Below, piece by piece: positions 52,311 through 61,739 of a stretch of 64,000 bases of DNA (position 1 is its first letter; every line of letters starts with the position of its first letter). A program made the position numbers and the translations under genes. The DNA is from RDYZ01 sp964518905 (lineage in GTDB: Bacteria; Cyanobacteriota; Cyanobacteriia; Cyanobacteriales; Geitlerinemataceae), in NCBI GenBank assembly GCA_964518905.1, contig CAZFJL010000014.1:21363-85362 (forward strand), read 5' to 3'. A model generated the notes under the pieces. That model worked only from the letters and a program-made list of their open reading frames with translations, was not told the origin of the DNA and did not search any database.

Positions 52311-53729
52311 CTAGGCGGTGAAGCGATCGGCTCCGATCCAGGTGGCATGAAAACCGTAGGGGACACGCTGCGGCAAGATCACCCGCGCGATCGGCTCGGC
52401 GGTGAGATCGTTGGCCGACAGCACGAGCAATTCCGACTGATCGGCGATCGTGTCGTGAACGTAGGTCAGCAGCCAGCCATCGGCCTCCTTGTCCGATCCG
52501 CGTTTGGGCGCAAAGCCCACTTCGCCGCCATAGCGTCCATCCCCAAAGGTATAGACCTGACGATCACCGGTTTCGAGATCATATTTGACCAGGCCGCCAA
52601 AAAGCGGCTCGGGTACGTGCTCGGTCGCATCGACGGCGGCGAAGGCGTAGCGGGTTTTGCGGCCAACGAAGCGCGGATCAACCTGGGGAAACTCGGACGG
52701 TTTGTCATCTAGGCGGGTTTCGCTGACGTTGCCGGTGTCGAGGTTGAAGCGCCAGCAGGTGAGATAGGCGCGATCGGTGTCGAGTTCGTTATCGGCCATC
52801 AACATACTCGTCGCGTTTTTGCGGTGGGCGTAAAGCACGACGGTATTGCCGTCTTCGTAGGCGTTGGTGACGTGGTAGATCATGCAGCTCGGCACGTCGA
52901 ACCAGCGAATATCGCTGCCTTTGCCGTCGCGGGGCAAAATGCCGAAACGGCTCGATCGCGACGCATCAAAGAAGATCGGCGGCTCGCCTTTTTCGTAGCG
53001 CGATCCGTCCACCGTCAGCGGCATATCCAGGAAAATCGCATGTTTTTCGGTGATCGCAAAATCATGCATCAAGACCGGCATCGGCAGATCGATCGCTTCG
53101 GTTTTTATAATTTCCCCGCTGGGCGAGACCACGCCGTAGGTCACAAATGGCGGCGTAAAACCATAGCCGAAAAAGCAGGTTTCGCCCGTCTCGGGATCAA
53201 CTTTGGGGTGAGCGGTGAAGGCGCTGGTTAGCTGGCCGTTAAAGGTCTGTGTGCCAAGGGTTTCAAGGCTAATAGGGTCGATGATGTGGGGTTCGCCGCC
53301 TTCCCAGAGGGCGAGCAATTGTCCGGCGCTCCAGACCAAGGCTGTATTGGCGACGTTTTTGGACATCATGCCGTGGGGGCGATCGAAACGCGGCACTCCG
53401 AGCAATCCCGGCCAGATCGCTTGATCTTCGGCGCGTTCAAGCTCAAATCCCTTGGTGCGAACCCAGCGATTGCGATAGCTGGCTTGGCCGTTGTCGAGTC
53501 TAACGGCGTGGATCATGCCGTCGCCGTCGAACCAGTGATATTGACCGATCGGCGGGTATTGCGGGTTCGGGCCAATGCGAAAAAATGTACCGTTGAGTTC
53601 AGCGGGGAGCTGGCCGATGATGGTTAGGTTATCAGTCGCGATTTCCGTGTGAACGGGGGCAAAGTTGCCGTTCAGGAAGGGATTGATCTGTGTTGTCGAT
53701 GTCATCGTTTGGATTCTGGCATTGAGCAA
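52311..53729 (-). CDS. Carotenoid oxygenase (carotenoid cleavage dioxygenase family)
   Basis: A 472-residue seven-bladed propeller enzyme. The family N-terminal motif GTFFRIGPNPQYPPIGQYHWFDGDGMIH is clear when read in pieces. The four iron-binding histidines can be placed at TAHPKV, LMHDFAIT, a later CMIYHVTNAYE and the C-terminal GFHATW. It cleaves a double bond of a carotenoid or apocarotenoid with O2, giving aldehydes or ketones. The N-terminus resembles plant CCD1-type and Nostoc CCD enzymes rather than the retinal-forming Diox1 of Synechocystis. The start at 53729 or ATG 53705 (MTSTTQ) cannot be decided. Confidence 0.92.
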   Translation of the reverse strand: MLNARIQTMTSTTQINPFLNGNFAPVHTEIATDNLTIIGQLPAELNGTFFRIGPNPQYPPIGQYHWFDGDGMIHAVRLDNGQASYRNRWVRTKGFELERAEDQAIWPGLLGVPRFDRPHGMMSKNVANTALVWSAGQLLALWEGGEPHIIDPISLETLGTQTFNGQLTSAFTAHPKVDPETGETCFFGYGFTPPFVTYGVVSPSGEIIKTEAIDLPMPVLMHDFAITEKHAIFLDMPLTVDGSRYEKGEPPIFFDASRSSRFGILPRDGKGSDIRWFDVPSCMIYHVTNAYEDGNTVVLYAHRKNATSMLMADNELDTDRAYLTCWRFNLDTGNVSETRLDDKPSEFPQVDPRFVGRKTRYAFAAVDATEHVPEPLFGGLVKYDLETGDRQVYTFGDGRYGGEVGFAPKRGSDKEADGWLLTYVHDTIADQSELLVLSANDLTAEPIARVILPQRVPYGFHATWIGADRFTA

Positions 53730-53818
53730 ATTCGCTTATACCCTAACCTGATTTCGAGGCTCCGGCGAACCGTGAGGTCGGTTCACGCTCCGATCGGCTT
53801 ACGATCGAATCAGCGCTA

Positions 53819-55321
53819 TTAATGCAGACTCAAATCTTGCAGAGACGGATCTTTATCGTGAACGGCTAACTTATCAATCAGAGTCGCGCTCGCTTCATTG
53901 ACCCCGATTAACTGCGTTTCGATGCCGTTACGGCGGAAGGTTAAGACGATTTTATCGATCGCCTCTACCGCCGATTGATCCCACAGGTGAGCCTGGGTTA
54001 GATCCACCGTGACCCGTTCGATGTCTTCCTTAAAGTCAAAGAAATCGATGAAATCCGGGACAGAGACGAAGAAAATCTGACCGGCAACGCTATAGGTACG
54101 CTCCAGCGCGTCTTCGCTCAGGGTTTTATCCACAAACACGAGCTGGGCAATTTTGCTCGAAAAGAAAATCGTGCTGAGGGTAATCCCGACCATGACGCCG
54201 ATCGCCAGGTTGTGCGTGATTAAGGTTGCGCCCATCGTCGCCAGCATCGTCACCGTTTCACTCAGCGGCAGCTTGCGGATTTTCGTGATCGACGCCCAGT
54301 TAAACGTCCCGATCGAAACCATAATCATCACCGACACCAACGCCGCCATCGGGATTTGCTGCACCCAGCGACTCATCACCAGCGTCAAAAACATCAAAAA
54401 TACGCCCGTCGATAAGGTCGAAAGGCGCGTCCGTCCGCCGGATTGGATATTGATCACGGTTTGGCCGATCATGCCGCAACCGGGCATCCCCGCAAAAAAT
54501 CCCGATACGATATTCGCCAAACCCTGCCCCGTGGCCTCGCGATTTTTATCGCTAAACGAATCGGTCAGATCATCGACGACGTTAGCCGTCAGGAATGATT
54601 CGAGCAAACCGACGATCGACAGCATCACCGCGTAGGGCAAAATCACGCCGAGGGTTTCGAGGTTGAACGGCACATCCGGCAGCATAAAGCTCGGTAGCGA
54701 CGTCGGTAGCTCGCCCTTATCGCCGATCGTCGGCACGTCGAGACCTTGGGTGATCGCAACCCCCGTGAGCAGGACGATCGCCACCAGTGGCGACGGTACG
54801 ATCGTCGTGAAGCGCGGCAGGATGTAGATAATGGCGAGGGCGATCGCCACCATGATATAAACCGCCGGTTTCGCGTTGTCCAACTCGGGTAACTGCGCTT
54901 GAAAAATCAAAATCGCCAGCGCATTGACAAAGCCCACCATGACGCCGCGCGAGACAAAGCGAAGCTGTTTCCCCAGGCCGATCGCACTCCAAATAAGCTG
55001 CAAAATCCCCGTCAGGATCGTCGTTGCAATCACGTAGTCAAATCCGTGGGAGGCGACCAGCGGTTTAAAGAGCAGCGCCAGCGCTCCCGCCGCACCGGAG
55101 ATCATCGCCGTCCGTCCGCCGAACACCGCGATCGTCACCGACATCGTAAACGAAGCAAACAGGCCAATTTTCGGATCAAGACCGGCATAGATCGTAAAGC
55201 CGATCGCCTCCGGAATCAGCGCCAGCGCCACCAGCAGACCCGCCAAAATATCCGGGCCAACGTTCGATAACCACTCCCTTTGCAACACCCGTCCGTTCAA
55301 CCCACTCACCTTTAAACCCAT
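53819..55321 (-). CDS. SulP-family anion transporter with STAS domain
   Basis: A 500-residue transporter with about twelve to fourteen helices: AGLLVALALIPEAIGFTIYAG (TM1 signature), GLFASFTMSVTIAVFGG and ISGAAGALALLFKPL. A C-terminal cytoplasmic STAS domain (about 405-500) contains RVTVDLTQAHLWDQSAVEAID. SulP proteins move sulfate, bicarbonate or other anions; the cyanobacterial bicarbonate carrier BicA belongs here, but this sequence is not close to BicA, so substrate is open. I start at ATG 55321 (MGLKVSGLNGR); the longer frame to a GTG at 55384 lies in the sigF terminator hairpin region. Confidence 0.9.
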   Translation of the reverse strand: MGLKVSGLNGRVLQREWLSNVGPDILAGLLVALALIPEAIGFTIYAGLDPKIGLFASFTMSVTIAVFGGRTAMISGAAGALALLFKPLVASHGFDYVIATTILTGILQLIWSAIGLGKQLRFVSRGVMVGFVNALAILIFQAQLPELDNAKPAVYIMVAIALAIIYILPRFTTIVPSPLVAIVLLTGVAITQGLDVPTIGDKGELPTSLPSFMLPDVPFNLETLGVILPYAVMLSIVGLLESFLTANVVDDLTDSFSDKNREATGQGLANIVSGFFAGMPGCGMIGQTVINIQSGGRTRLSTLSTGVFLMFLTLVMSRWVQQIPMAALVSVMIMVSIGTFNWASITKIRKLPLSETVTMLATMGATLITHNLAIGVMVGITLSTIFFSSKIAQLVFVDKTLSEDALERTYSVAGQIFFVSVPDFIDFFDFKEDIERVTVDLTQAHLWDQSAVEAIDKIVLTFRRNGIETQLIGVNEASATLIDKLAVHDKDPSLQDLSLH

Positions 55322-55383
55322 TATGTTTCGCTTTAATGTTTCGACAACACTCGATTTCAACCCTGCCCCATGACGACAGCCCA

Positions 55384-55438
55384 CGAAAAAAACAACGAGT
55401 CGGTCGATCTAGCATAAGCACATTAGATCCACCGACTC
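55384..55438 (-). terminator. Strong intrinsic terminator of sigF
   Basis: On the minus strand GAGTCGGTGGATCTA pairs with TAGATCGACCGACTC (one mismatch) across 12 bases, followed by GTTGTTTTTTTCG. It ends the sigF transcript 127 bp after the stop and shields the SulP gene just downstream. Confidence 0.88.
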
Positions 55439-55565
55439 ATGTTTTAAATTTCGTCATTAAATCGAAATAAATCGACTCCCTTTTGTATCACCCTGGCTTA
55501 ACTTGACACAAGCTAGGGCTAGGTTATCGATCCTTCGTCATCACCGAAACACTCGGGGGAATCGT

Positions 55566-56360
55566 CTACTTGTTCAAATCCGGATTTTCGGGGCTACCGT
55601 GCAGGCTCGATCGTAGGGATGCAAGACCATTCTTGAGACGACGTGACACGGTAACCGCGCTGATCCCCAACTCTTCGGCTGTCTCTTTTTGGGTCATATC
55701 ATGCAGAAAGACAAACTCTAAGACCTTACAGGTTCCGGCTTCCAGCTTTGTTAGGGCTTGCTGCAACAGCAACCGATCTTCTTCCGCCAGTTGAAAACTG
55801 CGATAGCGCTGATCCGGGACGATCGATCCCAACGAAAGAGCTTCCTCGTCCTGGGAGCCCACGGGAGCATCGAGACTCAGCAAATCACGGTTACGGTAGC
55901 CCAGATGGGCATCATCCAAGGCATCGAGAGACACCCCGAGACGTGACGCGATTTCGGTGTCACTCGGCATCCGACCCAGCTCGTCACGCAGGGTTTGCGC
56001 CACGCGAGAGGCTTTGCGCTTGAGGTCGATACATTGGCGCGGAATGCGGACTGTGGTACTGCGATCGCGCAAGTAATGCTGAATCTCACCGCGAATGTAC
56101 GGAATTGCGAAGGAACTAAACGCAACCCCTTTAGAGGAATCAAACCGCTCGATCGCCCGAATCAGACCCATACTGCCGACTTGCAGGAGGTCATCATAGG
56201 ATTCGCTACACTTCGCAATCCAGTGATACACCTCTTTTCGGACAAGGCCGAGATTGAGTTGAACAATTTGATTGCGAACCCGAGTCGAAGGCTCTTGGCG
56301 GTATCGTTGCAAGAGTTCGAGGCTCTGACCCTTGAGATTGTGATGTGCCGTTTTCGCCAT
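55566..56360 (-). CDS. sigF: Group 3 RNA polymerase sigma factor, SigF type
   Basis: A 264-residue sigma-70-family protein of the B/F/G kind. Region 2 is SYDDLLQVGSMGLIRAIERFD and FSSFAIPYIRGEIQHYLRD (core binding and -10 recognition). Region 3 spans about 125-170. Region 4 ends in TQKETAEELGISAVTVSRRLKNGL, the -35 helix-turn-helix. In Synechocystis SigF drives pilin and motility genes and stress responses. I start at ATG 56360 (MAKTAHHNLKG); a ten-residue longer form is possible. The PilH-like regulator and the chemoreceptor are the only motility-type genes in this window. Confidence 0.9.
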   Translation of the reverse strand: MAKTAHHNLKGQSLELLQRYRQEPSTRVRNQIVQLNLGLVRKEVYHWIAKCSESYDDLLQVGSMGLIRAIERFDSSKGVAFSSFAIPYIRGEIQHYLRDRSTTVRIPRQCIDLKRKASRVAQTLRDELGRMPSDTEIASRLGVSLDALDDAHLGYRNRDLLSLDAPVGSQDEEALSLGSIVPDQRYRSFQLAEEDRLLLQQALTKLEAGTCKVLEFVFLHDMTQKETAEELGISAVTVSRRLKNGLASLRSSLHGSPENPDLNK

Positions 56361-56791
56361 GGTCTTGGTGCAGAAGAGTTGGGTGGACACCCTGGTGTAT
56401 ATCGATATACATCACCCTAGGTATAGACAAATTATCGTCCACACCAGAGAAGCTTAGTTACTCTAGGCTACGTATCCAGATCTCGATCGTATCAGACTTG
56501 TCCAAGTCCTACATTAATTCAGAACAATACGCAAGACCTCTGCCAGTCCAGCTCACGGGGAGTAATCGTTCTGTGACGGAAGGGGATCAAGCCGCACCCC
56601 GTCATACAAAACGTTACAGTATCAATTATTCAACCAGCATAATAATGGCTCGCGATCGCTCCCAAGAGGACGTCATCGGACAAACTTAACTAGACTCTCG
56701 TTGGATCGCAAACATCACAACCTTGAACATCCGAGAGCATCCGAACATCCTGTTCTAAGTATTTATATCTACGGCTATCTTTTAACTCGCT

Positions 56792-57547
56792 ATGCAACTG
56801 ACCTACCTTGACAGCAATACCTGGTTATTTGACTTTGACGGAACCCATATTCTGCTCGATCCATGGTTAGTTGGTTCCTTGATGTTTGCGAATCAAGCCT
56901 GGTTTTTTAAAGGCGATCGCACCAAACCCAAAGCCATTCCCGAGAAAATTGACGCCATCTTGCTATCCCAGGGTCTACCCGACCATGCTCATCCACCCAC
57001 CCTCAAACAGCTCGACCCCTCAATCCCGGTCATCGCTTCTCCCAATGGCGCGAACATCGTCCGCGAATTAGGCTACACCAACATCACAGCGCTCGAACAC
57101 GGACAAACCACAACGCTTGCAGGCATCACGATCCAGGCCGTCCCGGGATCACCGATCGGCCCGACACTACTCGAAAACGCCTACTTTATTCGGAGTGCCG
57201 CAGGCAGCCTCTACTACGAACCGCACGGCTTTCACCATCGCCCAAGCCTGGAAGCCGCTGACCCCGTCGATGCAGCGATCGTACCGATCGTTGGCTTAAA
57301 TTTACCGATCGTTGGCGCTTTCATTAAGGGCGAAGACGCAGCTCTAGAGGTTGCACGTTTACTGCATCCACGTTTCATTATTCCCACCACCACACGCGGC
57401 GACATCGAGTTTACCGGCATTTTGACTGGCCTTCTCAGCGCATCTGGCACCGAGAGTGAATTTCAGCAAACTCTCGCCGATCGCTACCCTGACGTTCGCA
57501 GCATTCTACCCACCCCCGGTGATGCCTTTTCGATCGCCGTAGCCTAA
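56792..57547 (+). CDS. Metallo-beta-lactamase-fold protein with a partial metal site
   Basis: A 251-residue MBL-fold protein of the UlaG-like branch. The usual TH-x-H-x-DH motif reads SQGLPDHAHP here: the first two histidines are replaced by Q and L, while the DH is kept. ANIVREL, FIRSAAGSLYYEPHGFHHR and VGAFIKGEDAALEVARLLHP follow. The same change occurs in related plant and cyanobacterial proteins as I recall them, so it is likely a family trait and not decay. It may use one metal or none. Activity unknown. Confidence 0.82.
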   Translation: MQLTYLDSNTWLFDFDGTHILLDPWLVGSLMFANQAWFFKGDRTKPKAIPEKIDAILLSQGLPDHAHPPTLKQLDPSIPVIASPNGANIVRELGYTNITALEHGQTTTLAGITIQAVPGSPIGPTLLENAYFIRSAAGSLYYEPHGFHHRPSLEAADPVDAAIVPIVGLNLPIVGAFIKGEDAALEVARLLHPRFIIPTTTRGDIEFTGILTGLLSASGTESEFQQTLADRYPDVRSILPTPGDAFSIAVA

Positions 57548-58013
57548 CTCGTCCCTCGGGCATCTGGAAACCGCAGCTTTTCACTTTAAGAGTCGAAAGT
57601 CTGTAATATTATCCCGTTATTTTTACAGAGATGTTAACTTTTGCCGTGCCACACTCAGAGAAATAAAGAAGCCTACGTATGATGTAATAAGAACCGATGT
57701 ACACAGTGCCAGAAAAAACATATAGTCATTTAACTAACAAGTGAGACAGTTCCACAAACGAATCCCTCACCAACTCGGATGTATCTTAATTCCTATCTCG
57801 AACTGACGATAGCTAAATCTTCGGGGATAGAGAAAATTTATCACACGATAAATGTTGGTAATTTTTAGCTTTAGAAGTAAATTCTATCGAGGAAAATGTG
57901 TTGAGTTTTTCTCCACATTAACAAAGATAAAGCTAACCCCGAGAACTGACTAGAAAAACTCTGACGTACAGATATTTTCGGCCAAAACTTGAGACTTCCA
58001 GATAGTTTAAACG
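57548..58013. other. AT-rich intergenic stretch before the chemoreceptor gene
   Basis: 466 bp, clearly AT-richer than surrounding genes and without HIP1 words. I find no gene, tRNA or repeat copy; it should contain the chemoreceptor promoter. Confidence 0.5.
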
Positions 58014-59465
58014 ATGAAAACAAACGGTCAAATTAGACGTTGGATCACTTTGGGATATACCGTCCCTGTTTTGGTCGCAATCATTTCAAGCCTTAGCATT
58101 TGGTCGCAGGTTCGTTCGCTACGATCGACAACGCAGGAGCTAAGTCTTTTTATAGATAATTTAGAGCGAATTGACTCGGTCGCTTTGAACGTTCAAATTT
58201 CTTCTCGCGCGACTCGCGGTTACCTATTAGAGAAAAATCAAGCATCGCTTGACACGTATAATGCGGTCGAAAGCAAGCTAGATGATTCACTAAAAGCATT
58301 AGAAGAGTCGTTAGTCGATCCCGAGCAGCAAAAGATTTTTGGAACTCTCAACCAAACCGTTAAGCAGCTAGACATTCTTAATGATGAGTTAATGTCTCTG
58401 GTCGGTTCGGGGAAAACAGCAGAAGCTATTCAGCGCTGGAAAACCAATAATGCACGAGACTTAATCGAACAGGTTTCGACTTTGTTTGAGGAGTTTCGTC
58501 AACGGCAAATCACGCTAGTTGAAGATGTGAAATTGCGTCAGGAAAGCTCACTTCAAACGCTAGTTCTAGTTGCGATACTGTCGGCCTCGGCACTGACGGG
58601 GTCAGCGCTATTCATGAATTGGTTCATCACGCAGTTCATCTCAACGCAGCTCAATCGTGCATCCTCCTCGATCGTCAGTTCGTCATCTGAAATTGCGGCA
58701 ACGGTTGCCGAACAAGAACGCGCAACGGCTCAACAAGCCGCCTCTGTGAACCAGACCACCACCACGATGGACGAGCTCAACGCCTCAGCGCGTCAAGTCA
58801 TGGAGCAGGCTGAAGCCGCAACCATGAGCGCTCGCGAAGCGCTTCAGGAGTCGGAAAGTGGCACTCAGGCAGTCGAACTGACGATGGAGAGCATGATTTT
58901 ACTGAAAGATAAGGTCGGCGCGATCGCCCAACAAATCCTGCGACTTAGCGAACAAACCAATCAGATCGGTAATATATCGACGCTTGTGAGCGACTTAGCC
59001 AACCAGACCAATATGCTGGCCTTAAATGCCGCTGTTGAGGCGGTTCGGGCTGGCGAACACGGTCGTGGTTTTTCCGTTGTGGCGAGCGAAATTCGCAAAT
59101 TAGCTGATCGCAGCAAGCAGTCCGCCGCACAAATTGGTAATCTTGTCGCCGATATTCAAACGGCGATCAACTCTACCGTCATGGTTACCGATGAGGGAAG
59201 CAAAACCGTAGAGTCTGGCGTGATTCGCTCTCAGGAAACATCAAACTCGTTAGTTGGAATTCAAGGCGCTGTCGATCGCGTTGTACTCAATAATCAACAG
59301 ATTTCGTTAACCATCAAGCAACAAGTCACGGCGATTCAACAGGTTGTAGAAGCGATGAACTCGCTCAATAGTGCTGCTCAAGAAAGTGCTTCTGGCATCG
59401 GGCAGGTCAAAACGGGTACACAGTTACTCAATGAAGCCGCAGAAGAGTTGAGCACCTTAGTTTAA
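58014..59465 (+). CDS. Methyl-accepting chemotaxis protein
   Basis: A 483-residue receptor. Membrane helix 1 is about 12-30, the periplasmic four-helix-bundle-like sensor about 31-178, and membrane helix 2 about 183-205. The cytoplasmic coiled coil follows at once, with the signalling hairpin tip IGNISTLVSDLANQTNMLALNAAVEAVRAGEHGRGFSVVAS readable around residue 320-360. The HAMP domain that normally links helix 2 to the coiled coil is not apparent; only about 10 residues (QFISTQLNRASSSI) lie between. It should feed a CheA-type kinase in gliding or phototaxis; no che genes are adjacent. Confidence 0.93.
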   Translation: MKTNGQIRRWITLGYTVPVLVAIISSLSIWSQVRSLRSTTQELSLFIDNLERIDSVALNVQISSRATRGYLLEKNQASLDTYNAVESKLDDSLKALEESLVDPEQQKIFGTLNQTVKQLDILNDELMSLVGSGKTAEAIQRWKTNNARDLIEQVSTLFEEFRQRQITLVEDVKLRQESSLQTLVLVAILSASALTGSALFMNWFITQFISTQLNRASSSIVSSSSEIAATVAEQERATAQQAASVNQTTTTMDELNASARQVMEQAEAATMSAREALQESESGTQAVELTMESMILLKDKVGAIAQQILRLSEQTNQIGNISTLVSDLANQTNMLALNAAVEAVRAGEHGRGFSVVASEIRKLADRSKQSAAQIGNLVADIQTAINSTVMVTDEGSKTVESGVIRSQETSNSLVGIQGAVDRVVLNNQQISLTIKQQVTAIQQVVEAMNSLNSAAQESASGIGQVKTGTQLLNEAAEELSTLV

Positions 59466-59504
59466 GTCTGTTTTGAATTTAAAGAGTTATTGACGATGTT
59501 TAGA

Positions 59505-59606
59505 GTAAACAACTCAATAAATGTTCCTGGATAGAGCGAGAAGTCCGACTTTTTAAAAAAGTCGAACTTCTTCGGATTAAAGATCATTTCTGGGAAATGC
59601 TCTTAA
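59505..59606 (+). repeat. Dispersed hairpin repeat R1, copy 3
   Basis: AGAAGTCCGACTTTTT (59539-59554) against AAAAGTCGAACTTCTT (59557-59572). Flanks AATAAATGTTCCTGG and CATTTCTGGGAAATGCTCTTAAAAC match copies 1 and 2. It lies between the chemoreceptor and the NYN gene, which converge. Confidence 0.75.
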
Positions 59607-59607
59607 A

Positions 59608-59631
59608 ACTCTAAGACTCTAAGACTCTAAT
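59608..59631. repeat. Three tandem copies of an 8 bp unit (ACTCTAAG)
   Basis: ACTCTAAG ACTCTAAG ACTCTAAT. The last two units form the 3' end of the NYN gene, including its TAG stop at 59619-59621. Confidence 0.85.
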
Positions 59632-60140
59632 TTCTCGATGTGATTCCGAATTCTATTGAGGTCAATGTAACGATCCGCTGCGTTTCTGAGTTCGCGAGCA
59701 ATCATGCCCTCGGTCGAGACTACCGTAATATGCGTATTTTTTGAGCGTAGTAGCTCGATCGCTCGCTCAAAGTCGCCATCACCGCTAAATAAGACAACCC
59801 GGTTATACTGATCGACGGTGTTAAACATGTCGATCGCAATTTCAATATCAAGATTGGCTTTCTGAGAATAGCGCCTCGATGTATCGTCATAATACTCTTT
59901 CAGTATTTTCGTTCGGACGGTATATCCCAGCCCAATTAAAGCATCACGAAATCCTCTTTGATCCTGAGGATCTTTTAAGCCGGTATACCAAAAAGCATTG
60001 ACAAGACTCATGCCCGATCGTTCATTTTGGAAGAAATCCAAAACGAGTCTGGGATCAAAAAACCAATTGTTTTTTTGTTGTGCATAAAACATATTATTTC
60101 CATCAATAAAAATAGAAATTCGGTCGTTATCATAAAGCAT
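59619..60140 (-). CDS. NYN-domain protein (LabA-like)
   Basis: A 173-residue PIN-like NYN domain. The acidic residues of the predicted nuclease site are at FIDGNNMFYA (D14), ANLDIEIAIDMFN and LFSGDGDFERAIELL. The closest type in cyanobacteria is LabA, needed for negative feedback in the circadian output of Synechococcus. Others may cut RNA. Here the protein is only the domain with a short C-terminal tail, and no circadian genes are near, so a clock role is not claimed. The stop and last codons lie in an 8 bp tandem repeat. Confidence 0.88.
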   Translation of the reverse strand: MLYDNDRISIFIDGNNMFYAQQKNNWFFDPRLVLDFFQNERSGMSLVNAFWYTGLKDPQDQRGFRDALIGLGYTVRTKILKEYYDDTSRRYSQKANLDIEIAIDMFNTVDQYNRVVLFSGDGDFERAIELLRSKNTHITVVSTEGMIARELRNAADRYIDLNRIRNHIEKLES

Positions 60141-60290
60141 ATAAAAACAGTAGATAGACTCTGCTATCTTTTAGACTACGTTGTGTCATTGCTATCGGAT
60201 TTTGCTGTCACTAGGATTAAAACTCTAGAACAATTTTCTCCGGTTTGTTTGGCTCTGCTTCAATCAGAAGATTAGATTGGTATCTTGTTT

Positions 60291-60311
60291 AATGTTTAAT
60301 GTTTAATGTTT
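60291..60311. repeat. Three tandem copies of a 7 bp unit (AATGTTT)
   Basis: AATGTTT repeated three times, followed by a T-rich tract, 70 bp after the end of the gene at 60379-60930 (read on the minus strand). Confidence 0.85.
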
Positions 60312-60378
60312 CATTTTTTTGTTTTTTGTTTTTAAAGAGAGTCACCCAGATCTAAAAGAGGAGGTTTAAGATCGCGAT

Positions 60379-60930
60379 TCAGTCGATGAATAGCAATTGT
60401 AAAGTCTCTTCCGTGAATGGATTTTCGCCAATCTGTAGCATCTGAACCCAGTTTTGACGTTGATAGCGTCGATTTTCATCATTGGTTTCGCGAATAAATG
60501 TCGAGAAGTCATCGATCGCGCCGTCAATATCTCCCGTTAATGAGCGGGCGAGCCCGCGACTATCGAGGATTTCAATATTGCCAGGTTCAAGGTTTACAGC
60601 TCGATCGCAAGCCTGGATTACATCTTGGGCATAGCCCCACAGACTGCCATACCAGCACACAATATTCCACGATGTGGCGCTCACTCCCCACAGTGAATTT
60701 AAAGCATCGGCCTCTTCCAGCATGGCTAAAGCAGCCGGAATTTCACCTCGTAAAGCAAGGTGTTCGCTGTGTTCGATGAGCTCGTTGACGGTTCGACGTC
60801 GGGATAAATCCAGAGTGTTGGCGGAGACGCTGGTTGCCTGTAAGACAGGCGTTGCGACTGTGTTTAAAAGGCCGGTAGCAATCGTGAGCGAGACCAGTCG
60901 AAGACAAAATCGAGAACAAAATTGACGCAC
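60379..60930 (-). CDS. Secreted helical-repeat protein, 183 aa
   Basis: A 183-residue protein with an N-terminal signal peptide (about 9-32, CLRLVSLTIATGLLNTVATPV). The mature part holds two or three TPR-like helix pairs: LIEHSEHLALRGEIPAALAMLEEADAL and NLEPGNIEILDSRGLARSLTGDIDGAIDDF. It is probably periplasmic. No precise family recognised; function unknown. Confidence 0.75.
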   Translation of the reverse strand: MRQFCSRFCLRLVSLTIATGLLNTVATPVLQATSVSANTLDLSRRRTVNELIEHSEHLALRGEIPAALAMLEEADALNSLWGVSATSWNIVCWYGSLWGYAQDVIQACDRAVNLEPGNIEILDSRGLARSLTGDIDGAIDDFSTFIRETNDENRRYQRQNWVQMLQIGENPFTEETLQLLFID

Positions 60931-61090
60931 GTTGACGAAGAGAGAAAATCGTAGATGGGAGTGGGATCGCTCGAAGCAAAGGATAGAAACGAGCTGTGGA
61001 TAGACTGTTCAGCTTGTAATTTGGATGTCAATCTCAATATCTAGTGGCTGGGATGACTGCGGTTATGCCTAACGTTGTCGTCGCTAAAAT

Positions 61091-61672
61091 TCAGCCTAAC
61101 CGATCTCGGACTTGTTCTTGCCAGCGATCGCGATCGCCAGAGTTGTCGAGCACGAGATCGGCGCGATCGCATTTAATTTTGAGCGGCATTTGGGCCGCAA
61201 TTCGCTGTTGAGCGGCATCGCGATCAAGACGATCTCGCTGCATCAGGCGTGCGAGCTGCTCCTTTGGGGAACACCAGACAACCCAAACTTCATTGACGAC
61301 GTTGATCGCGTCGGTTTCAAATAACAAGGGAACAACGTAAATCAGGGGATTGCTAGCACTAGGCTGATCGTGCTGAAAGCGTTGATGTACAAATGGATGA
61401 ATTTGGGATTCAAGCCAGAGACGCTCGGTCGTATTTGAGAAAATAATGTTACCGAGCCGAGGTCGGTTAAGACTTTTATCTTCATACAGTAAATCTTGCC
61501 CGTAGCGATCGGCGATCGCGGCTAAAATTGGTGACCCGACGGCCACAGCTTCACGCGCGTAGAGATCGGCATCAAGGATCGTTAGTCCATAGTGATCAGC
61601 GACCGCCTTGGCGATCGTCGTTTTCCCCGTTGCGATACCTCCAGTTAAGCCGATAACGTGTCGCGTCGCCAT
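61091..61672 (-). CDS. coaE: Dephospho-CoA kinase CoaE
   Basis: A 193-residue P-loop kinase for the last step of coenzyme A synthesis: phosphorylation of the 3'-hydroxyl of dephospho-CoA. The P-loop GLTGGIATGKTT is at residues 8-19, the CoA-domain DADLYAREAV near 35, the lid segment RPRLGNIIF in the middle, and VVPLLFETDA. The length is normal. It is on the minus strand alone, with the kinase-like gene 67 bp upstream. Confidence 0.96.
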   Translation of the reverse strand: MATRHVIGLTGGIATGKTTIAKAVADHYGLTILDADLYAREAVAVGSPILAAIADRYGQDLLYEDKSLNRPRLGNIIFSNTTERLWLESQIHPFVHQRFQHDQPSASNPLIYVVPLLFETDAINVVNEVWVVWCSPKEQLARLMQRDRLDRDAAQQRIAAQMPLKIKCDRADLVLDNSGDRDRWQEQVRDRLG

Positions 61673-61739
61673 AACGAGTTTGTTTAAAATTAACTAGCAT
61701 AATATCAATAATTTGAAATTTTTCTTTCATTTTTATCTA

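Noticed and set aside
55319..55384. A longer N-terminus for the SulP transporter from a GTG at 55384
   Set aside because: The extra residues are not hydrophobic or conserved, and the start would fall in the sigF terminator.
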